Assembly (NCBI GenBank): GCA_030668905.1 | Contig: DAOVEQ010000070.1 | Location: 1 to 5,858 of the forward strand | Direction of reading: 5' to 3' | DNA: 5,858 nucleotides | From: Thermococci archaeon | Lineage (GTDB): Archaea > Methanobacteriota_B > Thermococci > Methanofastidiosales > B48-G16 | Shown: positions 1 to 5,603 of the stretch, piece after piece | How the letters are laid out: the number at the start of each line of letters is the position of its first letter | How positions within the stretch are numbered: position 1 is the stretch's first letter | Notes under the pieces: model-generated | Told to the model about the DNA's origin: nothing | Seen by the model: only the letters and a program-made list of their open reading frames with translations | The model's database searches: none | Position numbers and translations under genes: made by a program

Positions 1-1
1 A

Positions 2-388
2 TCCGTGAAGATGGCTATCGATACCGTTGAAGGTATAGAAAAATCAGTATATGACAGTGATGAAGACGTTAGAGATATAGTAAATAGATTGTTACCGAAT
101 GGATTCACGACAACGGTAATGAAAGAAAGCTACTACAGTGCTCCCCATAGTGTAGCTATGGGATTCACGGCGGTGAAAGATAATGAGGGCATGGTAAAAT
201 TCAAGATGGTTCTTAAGTTCAAAAACAAAGAAGATGCAGCAGAATACGGAAAAGATGTCATGGAAGAAGTGGACATAGAAGAAATGGAAATCTCTGATCT
301 TGAGATGAAACAGGATAACGAGTTCATTGAAATTACTGGAAAGTTGCCCACGGAAAACCTATCTAAGTTCTTGGGGCATTCCTCATAG
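2..388 (+). CDS. Unidentified acidic protein, 3' end (5'-partial)
   Basis: The frame is open from the left edge, and a GTG at position 5 is the first possible start inside the window. With no stop ahead of it, I take this as the C-terminal part of a longer protein rather than a complete 127-residue one. It ends with TAG at 386-388. The visible part alternates predicted strand and helix: a stretch around GFTTTVMKESYY and SVAMGFTAV, a basic strand (VKFKMVLKFKNK), a strongly acidic helix (KDVMEEVDIEEMEISDLEM), then a strand and a short helix. There is no membrane segment, no cysteine and no catalytic motif that I recognise. Two GFT tripeptides lie 20 residues apart, which could be chance or a faint internal duplication. 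It is followed by a 75-base gap and the promoter of the asparaginase, so it belongs to the upstream transcription unit. Function unknown. Confidence 0.72.
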   Translation, partial: SVKMAIDTVEGIEKSVYDSDEDVRDIVNRLLPNGFTTTVMKESYYSAPHSVAMGFTAVKDNEGMVKFKMVLKFKNKEDAAEYGKDVMEEVDIEEMEISDLEMKQDNEFIEITGKLPTENLSKFLGHSS

Positions 389-428
389 ATATTTGGAAGC
401 TGTAAATAATTCACCATTATTACCGATG

Positions 429-444
429 AGAAATCTTTTTAATA
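429..444 (+). promoter_or_regulatory. BRE/TATA promoter of the asparaginase gene
   Basis: The A-rich triplet AAA (431-433) followed by TTTTTAATA (436-444) matches the archaeal BRE plus TATA pattern. The box centre lies about 24 bases before the ATG at 464, so transcription should start at or within a few bases of that ATG, giving a leaderless mRNA. No Shine-Dalgarno sequence precedes the ATG. The rest of the 389-463 gap shows no hairpin or other clear element. Confidence 0.55.
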
Positions 445-463
445 GAGATACAGATACATTCTT

Positions 464-1312
464 ATGAAAATCATAGTTCATGGAGGAGCATGGGCAATAC
501 CGGATAATGCTGTAGAAGACCATCTAAAAGGTGTTACCCAGGCTGTAAAGCAAGGATTACGAGAAAAAAATGCTTTGGATGCTGTAGAAAAAGCCATAAA
601 TACGATGGAAGACGATCCTACATTTGACGCGGGGTACGGGTCTTTTCTCAATGCCAATGGCGAGATAGAGCTGGATGCTATAATTGCAGAAAACTCCAAT
701 TTTGGTGCTGTAGCAGGAGTGAGTAAAGTAAAGAATCCCATTTCGTTGGCAAAGAAAATTTTGAAGGATAACGAAGTAAATTTTATTGTAGGTAGGGGGG
801 CTGAAGAGTATGCTGGAAAAAAGGGTGTTCCCCTTTGTGATCCGAGAGAACTTATTATGGAGAGGGAATTAAAGAGATGGGAACAAATAAAAAAGGAGAA
901 TAAAAAACCTGAAGATTTTTTTCACAGTACAGTTGGAGCAGTTGCCCTAGATGAAAATGGGAACATTGCAGCGGGTACGTCTACTGGCGGAACGCCGAAT
1001 AAGATACCGGGAAGAGTGGGTGACTCGCCAATATTCGGCGCTGGATGTTATGCAGATTCTTCTATTGGTATCTCAGCTACAGGGTATGGTGAATATATTA
1101 TGAGAGTACTTCTTTCCAGAACTGTAGCAGAGTTATACAAAAAAATGGAGCTTAAACAGGCGTGTAAGGAAGCACTTACTGTACTGAGAGATATAAGAGG
1201 ATACGGTGGTGTTATCTCCATTGACATCAAAGGGAATTTTGGATACAGTTTTAATACTCCAAGAATGGCTTACGCTTTTAACGAAGGCAACAAAATAAAC
1301 TCTCTTATTTAG
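464..1312 (+). CDS. iaaA: Plant-type L-asparaginase / isoaspartyl peptidase (Ntn hydrolase)
   Basis: This is a cytosolic N-terminal-nucleophile amidohydrolase of the E. coli EcAIII/IaaA family. The family hydrolyses L-asparagine to aspartate and ammonia and removes isoaspartyl residues from dipeptides. The order of motifs is complete: N-terminal strand IIVHGGAW (3-10); the glycine/Asn loop FDAGYGSFLNANG (54-66) with LDA (70-72) and GAVAGVSKVKNP (81-92); the autocleavage site HS|TVGAVALD with nucleophile Thr156; GTSTGG (171-176); GRVGDSPIFGAGCYA (183-197) with substrate-binding Arg184 and Asp187; and TGYGE (206-210). The spacing from Thr156 to Thr174, Arg184 and Asp187 equals that in EcAIII (Thr179, 197, 207, 210). 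At 282 residues it is somewhat shorter than the roughly 310-320 of bacterial members, as expected for a trimmed archaeal form. Cleavage would give an alpha chain of 155 and a beta chain of 127 residues. The start at 464 is supported by the TATA box. The phosphoesterase follows after 4 bases. Peptidase versus asparaginase preference cannot be read from sequence. Confidence 0.95.
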   Translation: MKIIVHGGAWAIPDNAVEDHLKGVTQAVKQGLREKNALDAVEKAINTMEDDPTFDAGYGSFLNANGEIELDAIIAENSNFGAVAGVSKVKNPISLAKKILKDNEVNFIVGRGAEEYAGKKGVPLCDPRELIMERELKRWEQIKKENKKPEDFFHSTVGAVALDENGNIAAGTSTGGTPNKIPGRVGDSPIFGAGCYADSSIGISATGYGEYIMRVLLSRTVAELYKKMELKQACKEALTVLRDIRGYGGVISIDIKGNFGYSFNTPRMAYAFNEGNKINSLI

Positions 1313-1316
1313 AATT

Positions 1317-2000
1317 ATGGATATCTATACTGTAGAAAATGAGCCTTGTTTGATAATAGAAAACGAAAAAAAGATGATGGTAGTTGCCGATCTGCATTTA
1401 GGTATAGAGTATGAGCTGTATGCGAAGGGGATAAAACTCGGAAGCATAACAAGAAAAATAAAAGAATCCCTTGAGAGAATTATAGAGAAAAACGAGATAG
1501 ATGAGATAATATTCCTGGGAGATTTGAAACATAATATTCCTCTAATCTCGTTCAGGGAAGAGAGGGACGTGCCTCATTTTCTCGATCTTCCCGTTCCTTT
1601 TAAGATCATAAAAGGAAATCATGATGGCAATATTGAAAGACTCACAGATGAAAAAATATACAATAAAATTTTTGTAGATAACATACTTTTAACACATGGG
1701 CACTTAAAGATAACAGAAAGGCCAGAGTATATCATTATAGGACATTCTCATCCTGCCGTTACTTTTAAAGATGATATAGGCAAGGTCACAAAGGAAAAAT
1801 GTTTCCTATTCGGGTCTTTTAAAAATGAAAAGAGTAAAATAATAGTACTTCCTGCTTTTTCTCCTTTGATAACAGGAATGTCCATAAACAAGGAAAGAAT
1901 CCCAGGCTATTTCTTTAAAAACGATCTTATAGAAATGAAGAATTTAAAAATATATCTTCTGGATCATACATATCTTGGGAAGTTCAAGGATCTTGTATAG
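1317..2000 (+). CDS. Archaeal ICC/SbcD-related metallophosphoesterase (COG1407 type)
   Basis: This is a calcineurin-like phosphoesterase with a complete two-metal site: DLHLG (Asp25, His27), GDLKH (Asp69), GNHDG (Asn101, His102), HGH (His127) and GHSHP (His143, His145). The wording of the motifs (DLHLGIE near the N-terminus, LGDLKH, KGNHDG, IIGHSHPAV, then a C-terminal VLPAFSPLITGMSIN) is that of the archaeal SbcD-related family (COG1407/TIGR00024), which is distinct from true SbcD/Mre11 nucleases and lacks the SbcC partner. Its 227 residues are normal for the group. The biological substrate is not established; a phosphodiesterase or nucleotide/nucleic-acid phosphatase role is inferred from the fold. 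It starts 4 bases after the asparaginase stop with no TATA box or Shine-Dalgarno of its own, so it is probably co-transcribed and translationally coupled. It ends at TAG 1998-2000, immediately before the rhomboid promoter. No signal peptide or membrane segment, hence cytosolic. Confidence 0.93.
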   Translation: MDIYTVENEPCLIIENEKKMMVVADLHLGIEYELYAKGIKLGSITRKIKESLERIIEKNEIDEIIFLGDLKHNIPLISFREERDVPHFLDLPVPFKIIKGNHDGNIERLTDEKIYNKIFVDNILLTHGHLKITERPEYIIIGHSHPAVTFKDDIGKVTKEKCFLFGSFKNEKSKIIVLPAFSPLITGMSINKERIPGYFFKNDLIEMKNLKIYLLDHTYLGKFKDLV

Positions 2001-2013
2001 AAAGTTTTATATT
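2001..2013 (+). promoter_or_regulatory. TATA promoter of the rhomboid gene
   Basis: AAAG followed by TTTTATATT begins at the base after the phosphoesterase stop codon. The TATA centre (about 2009) lies 26 bases ahead of the ATG at 2035, the textbook archaeal distance for a leaderless transcript. It argues for a separate transcription unit and for the 2035 start over the longer reading from 1975. The T-rich stretch 2005-2028 may also help terminate transcripts coming from upstream. Confidence 0.6.
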
Positions 2014-2034
2014 TTCATAGATTTCTTTCCTGTT

Positions 2035-2745
2035 ATGGTTTTCCTTCCCCTTTCAGATAACGTCCCAGGCAAGAGAACGCCTTACGTAGTTTATGTTTTC
2101 ATCTTGGTTAATGTACTCGTTTTCATATACGAGTTTTATCTGGATTTATTTTATCCAGCCAAATTTAATCAGTTTGTAAACACATATGCCTTAATTCCTA
2201 GAGACATAGCACATTTTGAAAATATGGGGACTTTAGTTACCTCCATGTTTCTTCACGGTGGGCTTATGCACATCTTTGGAAATATGCTTTTTTTGTTCAT
2301 TTTTGGCAACAATGTTGAGGATTCCATGGGGCATCTTAGGTTTTTTTCTTTTTACATACTCTGTGGATTTGCAGCTTCGTTCCTCCAAGTATTAGCAGGT
2401 CCTAGTGTAGCAATACCGAATCTTGGGGCATCTGGAGCTATTGCAGGAGTTCTCGGAGCTTACATGATTACATATCCAAAAGCAAAGGTAAATACACTCA
2501 TATTTCTAGGATTTTTTGTCATGATAAGAAGAGTTTCTGCTCTCTTCTTTCTGGGTGTATGGTTTGTCTTGCAGTTATTTTCAGGTGTTGGATCAATAGC
2601 AGATACCTCTGGCGGTATTGCATATTTTGCACATATAGGAGGATTTTTAGCCGGAATTGCCCTCTGTTTCGTTTTCAGGAAAGAAGTTAGAGAGAGGGAT
2701 GAAAGAGATGAATGGGATGAACTGATATACAGAGGGTATGGGTGA
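2035..2745 (+). CDS. Rhomboid family intramembrane serine protease
   Basis: This is a polytopic membrane protease that cuts transmembrane helices within the bilayer. Numbering from the ATG at 2035 (236 residues), it shows the HGGLMHIFGNM motif (74-84; His74, His79, Asn83), the nucleophile in GASGAIAG (131-138; Ser133) and the catalytic histidine in AHIGGFLAG (199-207; His200). This Ser/His dyad and oxyanion Asn/His are diagnostic of active rhomboids. The hydrophobic profile fits six membrane helices, beginning around residues 17-37, and there is a very charged cytosolic tail (KEVRERDERDEWDEL). The N-terminus (PLSDNVPGKRTPYV before helix 1) is typical of one widespread prokaryotic subgroup. 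An in-frame ATG at 1975 would add 20 residues overlapping the phosphoesterase; the TATA box position and the family N-terminus favour 2035. The gene overlaps the deacetylase-like gene downstream, so the two are probably co-expressed. The substrate is unknown. Confidence 0.95.
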   Translation: MVFLPLSDNVPGKRTPYVVYVFILVNVLVFIYEFYLDLFYPAKFNQFVNTYALIPRDIAHFENMGTLVTSMFLHGGLMHIFGNMLFLFIFGNNVEDSMGHLRFFSFYILCGFAASFLQVLAGPSVAIPNLGASGAIAGVLGAYMITYPKAKVNTLIFLGFFVMIRRVSALFFLGVWFVLQLFSGVGSIADTSGGIAYFAHIGGFLAGIALCFVFRKEVRERDERDEWDELIYRGYG

Positions 2746-3742
2746 GAGTTTGAAATGTCTGTTTATTTTTCTTATTCTTCTTGTCTTTGTTTATCCATAC
2801 GCAGATATAGAGATAACAGAGTGGTACAACAATGCTGACGCTGCCTTAAGCATCACATTCGACGATTGTGATGAGAATCAGTACCTCATAGCATATCCAA
2901 TAATGGAGAGATATAATGTTAGAGGAAGTTTTGGAGTAGTTATATCATGGGTAGGAAAAACGATAGAACAGCCAGAAAATATATTCATAAAAAGAATGAC
3001 ATGGGATGAGATAAGAAAGCTCGATGATAATGAAATATCTTCCCACTCGTGCAATCATAAGCTTTTGACTGAAATAAATGAAGAAGATCTTTTTTTTGAG
3101 ATTCAGGAATCTAAAAGGATTATAGAAGAAGAAACAGGAAAAAAATGCATAACAATGCATTACCCCTATTCAAAAACAAATGAGGATATAGAAGAAATCT
3201 TAGAAGAGTCGGGATATCTCTGTGCAAGAACTCTTGAAAGTAAAATAAATAAAGGTCCTGATCTTTATGAGATTTCGTCTTACGCGATCTTTGATGATAC
3301 TCACCCTTCTCTTAAGGAATTAGAGGATCTTCTTAAAGTGTGCAAAAAAGAGAGAGGCTGGGTCGTGATCATGTACCATCACATAGATGAAAACCCTGAA
3401 AATTATACTACAGGATCGTATCTGCCTCTGTGTATTACTCCAGAATCTTTTGATGCCCAGATGAAACTATTTTCATCAGAAAAGCTATGGATCGCTCCGT
3501 TAGGAGAGATAGCTTCTTATTTAAAGGAAAAAGAAACCTGCACGATAAAAGTGGAGAAATCCCTCACCAAAATAAAGATAGTAATCGAATCTGAGTATGA
3601 TATACCTCTTACCTTAAAAATCAGAGTCAACTGGTGGAAAGTAAAGGTGGAAGGAAGTCTAAACGATGGAGAATACTCAGGATCTTTTTATTTGAATGTA
3701 GTTCCAAATAAGGAAGTTGTTATTTACAGGAAGTTGTTTTGA
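2738..3742 (+). CDS. Secreted polysaccharide-deacetylase-fold (CE4-like) protein
   Basis: This is a NodB-homology carbohydrate esterase, expected to remove N- or O-acetyl groups from surface or extracellular glycans. An N-terminal signal sequence or anchor (Lys6 then hydrophobic 7-19, possible cleavage after Ala22) sends it across the membrane. The catalytic domain (about 30-265) shows motif 1 TFDD (40-43; Asp42 base, Asp43 metal), motif 2 HSCNH (103-107; both metal histidines), motif 3 as HYPYS (141-145), where the usual RxPY arginine is replaced, and motif 5 VVIMYHHI (209-216). WIAPLGEIASYLKE (251-264) is a common closing helix of this family. Residues 265-334 form a predicted beta-sandwich-like C-terminal domain with NWWKVKVEG. 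The metal triad Asp-His-His is intact, so activity is plausible; the missing arginine is seen in many family members. The start is 2738 (8-base overlap with the rhomboid) or TTG 2750. The substrate is unknown; archaea lack murein, so a pseudomurein, S-layer glycan or exopolysaccharide is inferred. Confidence 0.88.
   Translation: MGESLKCLFIFLILLVFVYPYADIEITEWYNNADAALSITFDDCDENQYLIAYPIMERYNVRGSFGVVISWVGKTIEQPENIFIKRMTWDEIRKLDDNEISSHSCNHKLLTEINEEDLFFEIQESKRIIEEETGKKCITMHYPYSKTNEDIEEILEESGYLCARTLESKINKGPDLYEISSYAIFDDTHPSLKELEDLLKVCKKERGWVVIMYHHIDENPENYTTGSYLPLCITPESFDAQMKLFSSEKLWIAPLGEIASYLKEKETCTIKVEKSLTKIKIVIESEYDIPLTLKIRVNWWKVKVEGSLNDGEYSGSFYLNVVPNKEVVIYRKLF
2741..2752 (+). promoter_or_regulatory. 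Shine-Dalgarno GGTGA and alternative TTG start of the deacetylase gene
   Basis: GGTGA (2741-2745) is complementary to the UCACC of the archaeal 16S rRNA 3' end and includes the rhomboid stop codon TGA (2743-2745). Four bases later comes an in-frame TTG (2750-2752) that would start the deacetylase directly at its signal peptide (Lys-Cys-Leu-Phe-Ile...). The competing ATG at 2738 lies before this site and has no usable upstream Shine-Dalgarno. This is the best ribosome-binding-site candidate I noticed near a start codon here, and it is expected where a gene is internal to an operon and cannot be leaderless. Confidence 0.4.
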
Positions 3743-3757
3743 TATGGTAAATTGCTA

Positions 3758-3762
3758 TTTTT
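3758..3762 (+). terminator. Oligo-T run after the deacetylase gene
   Basis: A TTTTT run lies 16 bases after the deacetylase stop codon (3740-3742) and ahead of the promoter of the next gene. Archaeal RNA polymerase can terminate at such T runs without a hairpin. A single five-T run is weak evidence, though the separate promoter just downstream makes the location sensible. Confidence 0.25.
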
Positions 3763-3773
3763 CTCATCTGATG

Positions 3774-3798
3774 AATATAAAAGCTCAAATTATATAAA
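3774..3798 (+). promoter_or_regulatory. Tandem TATA-like boxes before the helical-protein gene
   Basis: Two TATA-like boxes lie 16 bases apart: AATATAAAAG (3774-3783) and TTATATAAA (3790-3798). The first would give a start of transcription near 3804 and an 11-base leader before the ATG at 3815. The second is the better match; its centre is about 21 bases from ATG 3815 but 26-27 bases from the in-frame GTG at 3821, so it would suit a leaderless GTG start. Which one is used decides the start codon. Confidence 0.5.
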
Positions 3799-3814
3799 CT
3801 CCTGTATCCTATAT

Positions 3815-4288
3815 ATGAACGTGACAGAGTCTAATGAAAAATATCTTGAAGAAGTTAAGAAGAATATTATCCTTACAGCAGGGAATATAGAACTTTACTC
3901 TAAAAATGAGGACAGTAAAAAGGTAGTAAGAACTGCAAGAACTCTTTTGGAAGAAGGTTCCCAAGAATCGATCTTTGCATCTAAACTCATGCTTACCGCA
4001 GTTCTTGAAAAGATTAAAGAGGAAAAGATCGGAAAGAAACAGATAGAGCTTGATAGAACGGCATATGATCTGAAAGATATAAGCCTGGCAGGACTGCATG
4101 GGGGTCCTGTAGCAGGTCTTATCACCCACGTAGTAAGAAAAGTTGTTGACAGAGTAACTGGAGAAAAAGAGTTTAAGGAGAAAGTTGGAAAAATTGCTTT
4201 AGAGTCCTTGGAATCTGCAAAAATCTCAGAAAATTACAAAAAAGACCTTAAAGAAATAATTAAAGAGAGAATACCGAGAACTTTTTAA
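3815..4288 (+). CDS. Helical protein of unknown function
   Basis: I do not recognise this family. From ATG 3815 it has 157 residues, almost wholly predicted helical, very charged (many Lys and Glu) and without cysteine. Helices run approximately over 5-50, 52-72 and 98-150. In the middle a Gly-rich turn (LAGLHGGPVAGL, about residues 91-102) leads into an amphipathic helix (ITHVVRKVVDRVTGEKEFKEKV). There is no signal peptide, zinc site or nucleotide-binding motif, so a soluble, possibly oligomeric or scaffold-like protein is the most one can say. The frame is open back to a TTG at 3752, but that reading covers the TATA boxes and gives an unconvincing N-terminus, so I prefer 3815, with GTG 3821 as alternative. 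It has its own promoter and converges on the kinase gene, overlapping it by 4 bases. Confidence 0.75.
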   Translation: MNVTESNEKYLEEVKKNIILTAGNIELYSKNEDSKKVVRTARTLLEEGSQESIFASKLMLTAVLEKIKEEKIGKKQIELDRTAYDLKDISLAGLHGGPVAGLITHVVRKVVDRVTGEKEFKEKVGKIALESLESAKISENYKKDLKEIIKERIPRTF

Positions 4289-4302
4289 TGTTTTCGACTT
4301 TT
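4282..4302 (+). terminator. T-rich terminator of the helical-protein gene
   Basis: Three T runs follow each other at the gene's end: TTTTT 4282-4286 (overlapping the stop codon), TTTT 4291-4294 and TTTT 4299-4302. Repeated oligo-T without a hairpin is the usual archaeal terminator pattern. Its position at the convergent junction with the kinase gene fits, so termination would occur inside the 3' end of the opposing gene. Confidence 0.4.
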
Positions 4303-5514
4303 GGACAAAGAAACATAGAATATGCTTCCCCCCTCTGGATTGTCTTCTACCCAGACTTTACCTTTATGCAATGTAACTATCTGTTTTACTATTGCGAGGC
4401 CTAGTCCTGTTCTTGCTTCTTTCTTCTCAAATCTCTCAAATATAACATCTTTTAACTCGTCGGGAATTCCTTTTCCATAATCTTTTACACAGACTTTCCA
4501 GTTTTTAAGTTCATCTTCAACGATTATCTCTATTTTATTTTTCGAGTATTTTACTGCGTTGTCTATCAAGTTATAAAAGACGTTCTCCAGAGTAGAAGAA
4601 GCTTCTACAAAACAGTCTTTATCTCTGCACTGTATCTCTATCTCTCTTTTACCTTCAAAGATCTCCACTGACCTCTTTATTGTCCCATAAAGGTTTTCCT
4701 TCTCAAATTTTTCTTTGTACTCTTTCTCTCTGAGTTTTGAATAAAGCTTTACGTTATCGATTATTCTATCCATTCTTTTTACAGTTTCCTCGATCTTTTT
4801 TACATGCCCCATATTTTTAGTCCCTCGTGCTAACTGTGCATGTCCAAGAACCAACTGTAGCATGTTTTTCAAGTCATGCGCCAAAATGGATATAAAGAGT
4901 TCTTTGAGATGACTTGTTTTCTCCAGATCCCGAGTTTTTTTCTCCAATACGTGAGAGATATGATCTGAAAAGAAAGCTGTAATATAGAAACTTCCCGCTC
5001 TAGAAACAAAGGTGGAGATTACAACTCCAGGTTTCCAGATCTCAAGTTGGAAATCAAAGATTTGTATAGTAGTTATGACGCCATAATATTCAAACAGGAG
5101 TAACACCCCATAGAGGATTGTACTTAAAGTAGCTATGATGTATGTAGAGATCGGGTAAAGAAGCATACCTGCAGCAAAAATGAGGAACAGATACACTATA
5201 AAATAGGAGCTTTCTATCCCGCCGCTAAAATGGATCAATGCTGTGGTTGCGGTAATATCAAGAATGATCTGGATATATATGAATATAATTAAATTTCTCA
5301 AAGTCCATCTTTGTTTTTCGAGAATAGCAGAGTACAGAAGATTACATAAGAGAACGAAAAGAACAAGGAGAGATACCGGTTTGAGGAGTTCGAGATACCT
5401 TTCTGGAGCAAGGATCAGGGCCTGTGTAATACCAACGATGGTGAGAATACTGACCACATACAATCTTGCCTTTATCAGCCACTCTACTCTTTCTTTCAGT
5501 TCATTTGTGTCCAT
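4285..5514 (-). CDS. Orphan membrane sensor histidine kinase (RegB-like sensor region)
   Basis: This two-component sensor kinase autophosphorylates on a histidine and should pass the phosphate to a response regulator, none of which is encoded nearby. The N-terminal half (about 17-185) has six predicted membrane helices in pairs with very short loops. There is no PAS, HAMP or large extracellular domain, so sensing is probably inside the membrane. The opening RVEWLIKARLYVV and the SGGIES motif (97-102) between helices 3 and 4 resemble the RegB/PrrB group, where the corresponding GGxxNPF segment is tied to quinone sensing; here the NPF part is not kept. Then come a linker helix (185-203), the HisKA H-box AHDLKNM (212-218; His213), the N-box NVFYNLIDNAVKYSK (311-325), G1 DYGKGIP (345-351), the F-box IFERFEKK (358-365) and G2 TGLGLAIVKQI (369-379). 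All catalytic boxes are intact. The 409-residue length is normal. Start ATG 5514 sits just after a TATA box. It is transcribed toward the helical gene and shares a TTAA at the stops. Confidence 0.94.
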   Translation of the reverse strand: MDTNELKERVEWLIKARLYVVSILTIVGITQALILAPERYLELLKPVSLLVLFVLLCNLLYSAILEKQRWTLRNLIIFIYIQIILDITATTALIHFSGGIESSYFIVYLFLIFAAGMLLYPISTYIIATLSTILYGVLLLFEYYGVITTIQIFDFQLEIWKPGVVISTFVSRAGSFYITAFFSDHISHVLEKKTRDLEKTSHLKELFISILAHDLKNMLQLVLGHAQLARGTKNMGHVKKIEETVKRMDRIIDNVKLYSKLREKEYKEKFEKENLYGTIKRSVEIFEGKREIEIQCRDKDCFVEASSTLENVFYNLIDNAVKYSKNKIEIIVEDELKNWKVCVKDYGKGIPDELKDVIFERFEKKEARTGLGLAIVKQIVTLHKGKVWVEDNPEGGSIFYVSLSKSRKH

Positions 5515-5541
5515 TTTATCACTTTATGTTATGAGCTTTAG

Positions 5542-5556
5542 TTTATAAATTTAATC
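5542..5556 (-). promoter_or_regulatory. BRE/TATA promoter of the histidine kinase gene
   Basis: Read on the minus strand, GATTAAA followed by TTTATAAA (plus-strand 5542-5549) is a strong archaeal BRE/TATA match. Its centre is about 31 bases before the ATG at 5514, predicting a leader of only some 5 bases. A GTGAT just before the ATG (plus-strand 5518-5522) resembles a partial Shine-Dalgarno but would overlap the predicted transcription start, so it is probably not used. Confidence 0.6.
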
Positions 5557-5573
5557 AGCCAAGAGAATAGACT

Positions 5574-5581
5574 AATTTAAA
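5574..5581 (+). promoter_or_regulatory. Possible TATA box of the right-edge open frame
   Basis: AATTTAAA lies 26-27 bases before the in-frame ATG at 5604, the same spacing as for the rhomboid gene. It is back to back with the kinase promoter, about 32 bases between box centres, which would make 5515-5603 a divergent control region. The match to the consensus is moderate and AT-rich spacer DNA produces such matches by chance. Confidence 0.35.
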
Positions 5582-5603
5582 CTTAGAAATGCTAGGCAAC
5601 TGG

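Noticed and set aside
101..169. Direct repeat GGATTCACG at 101-109 and 161-169
   Set aside because: Nine bases, in frame, encoding GFT twice; too short and without flanking similarity to claim a repeat.
1975..2034. Longer rhomboid start at ATG 1975
   Set aside because: It would overlap the phosphoesterase by 26 bases and include the TATA box; family N-termini fit the ATG at 2035.
3752..3814. TTG start at 3752 for the helical protein
   Set aside because: No ribosome-binding site; the extension spans both TATA boxes and encodes an unconvincing N-terminus.
3809..4129. Minus-strand open frames opposite the helical gene
   Set aside because: Their translations are low-complexity and poorly protein-like; the plus-strand gene has the promoter, the charged helical composition and the terminator.
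4238..4243. T6 run on the minus strand as kinase terminator
   Set aside because: A single run about 40 bases beyond the stop inside another gene's coding sequence; too common in AT-rich DNA to call.
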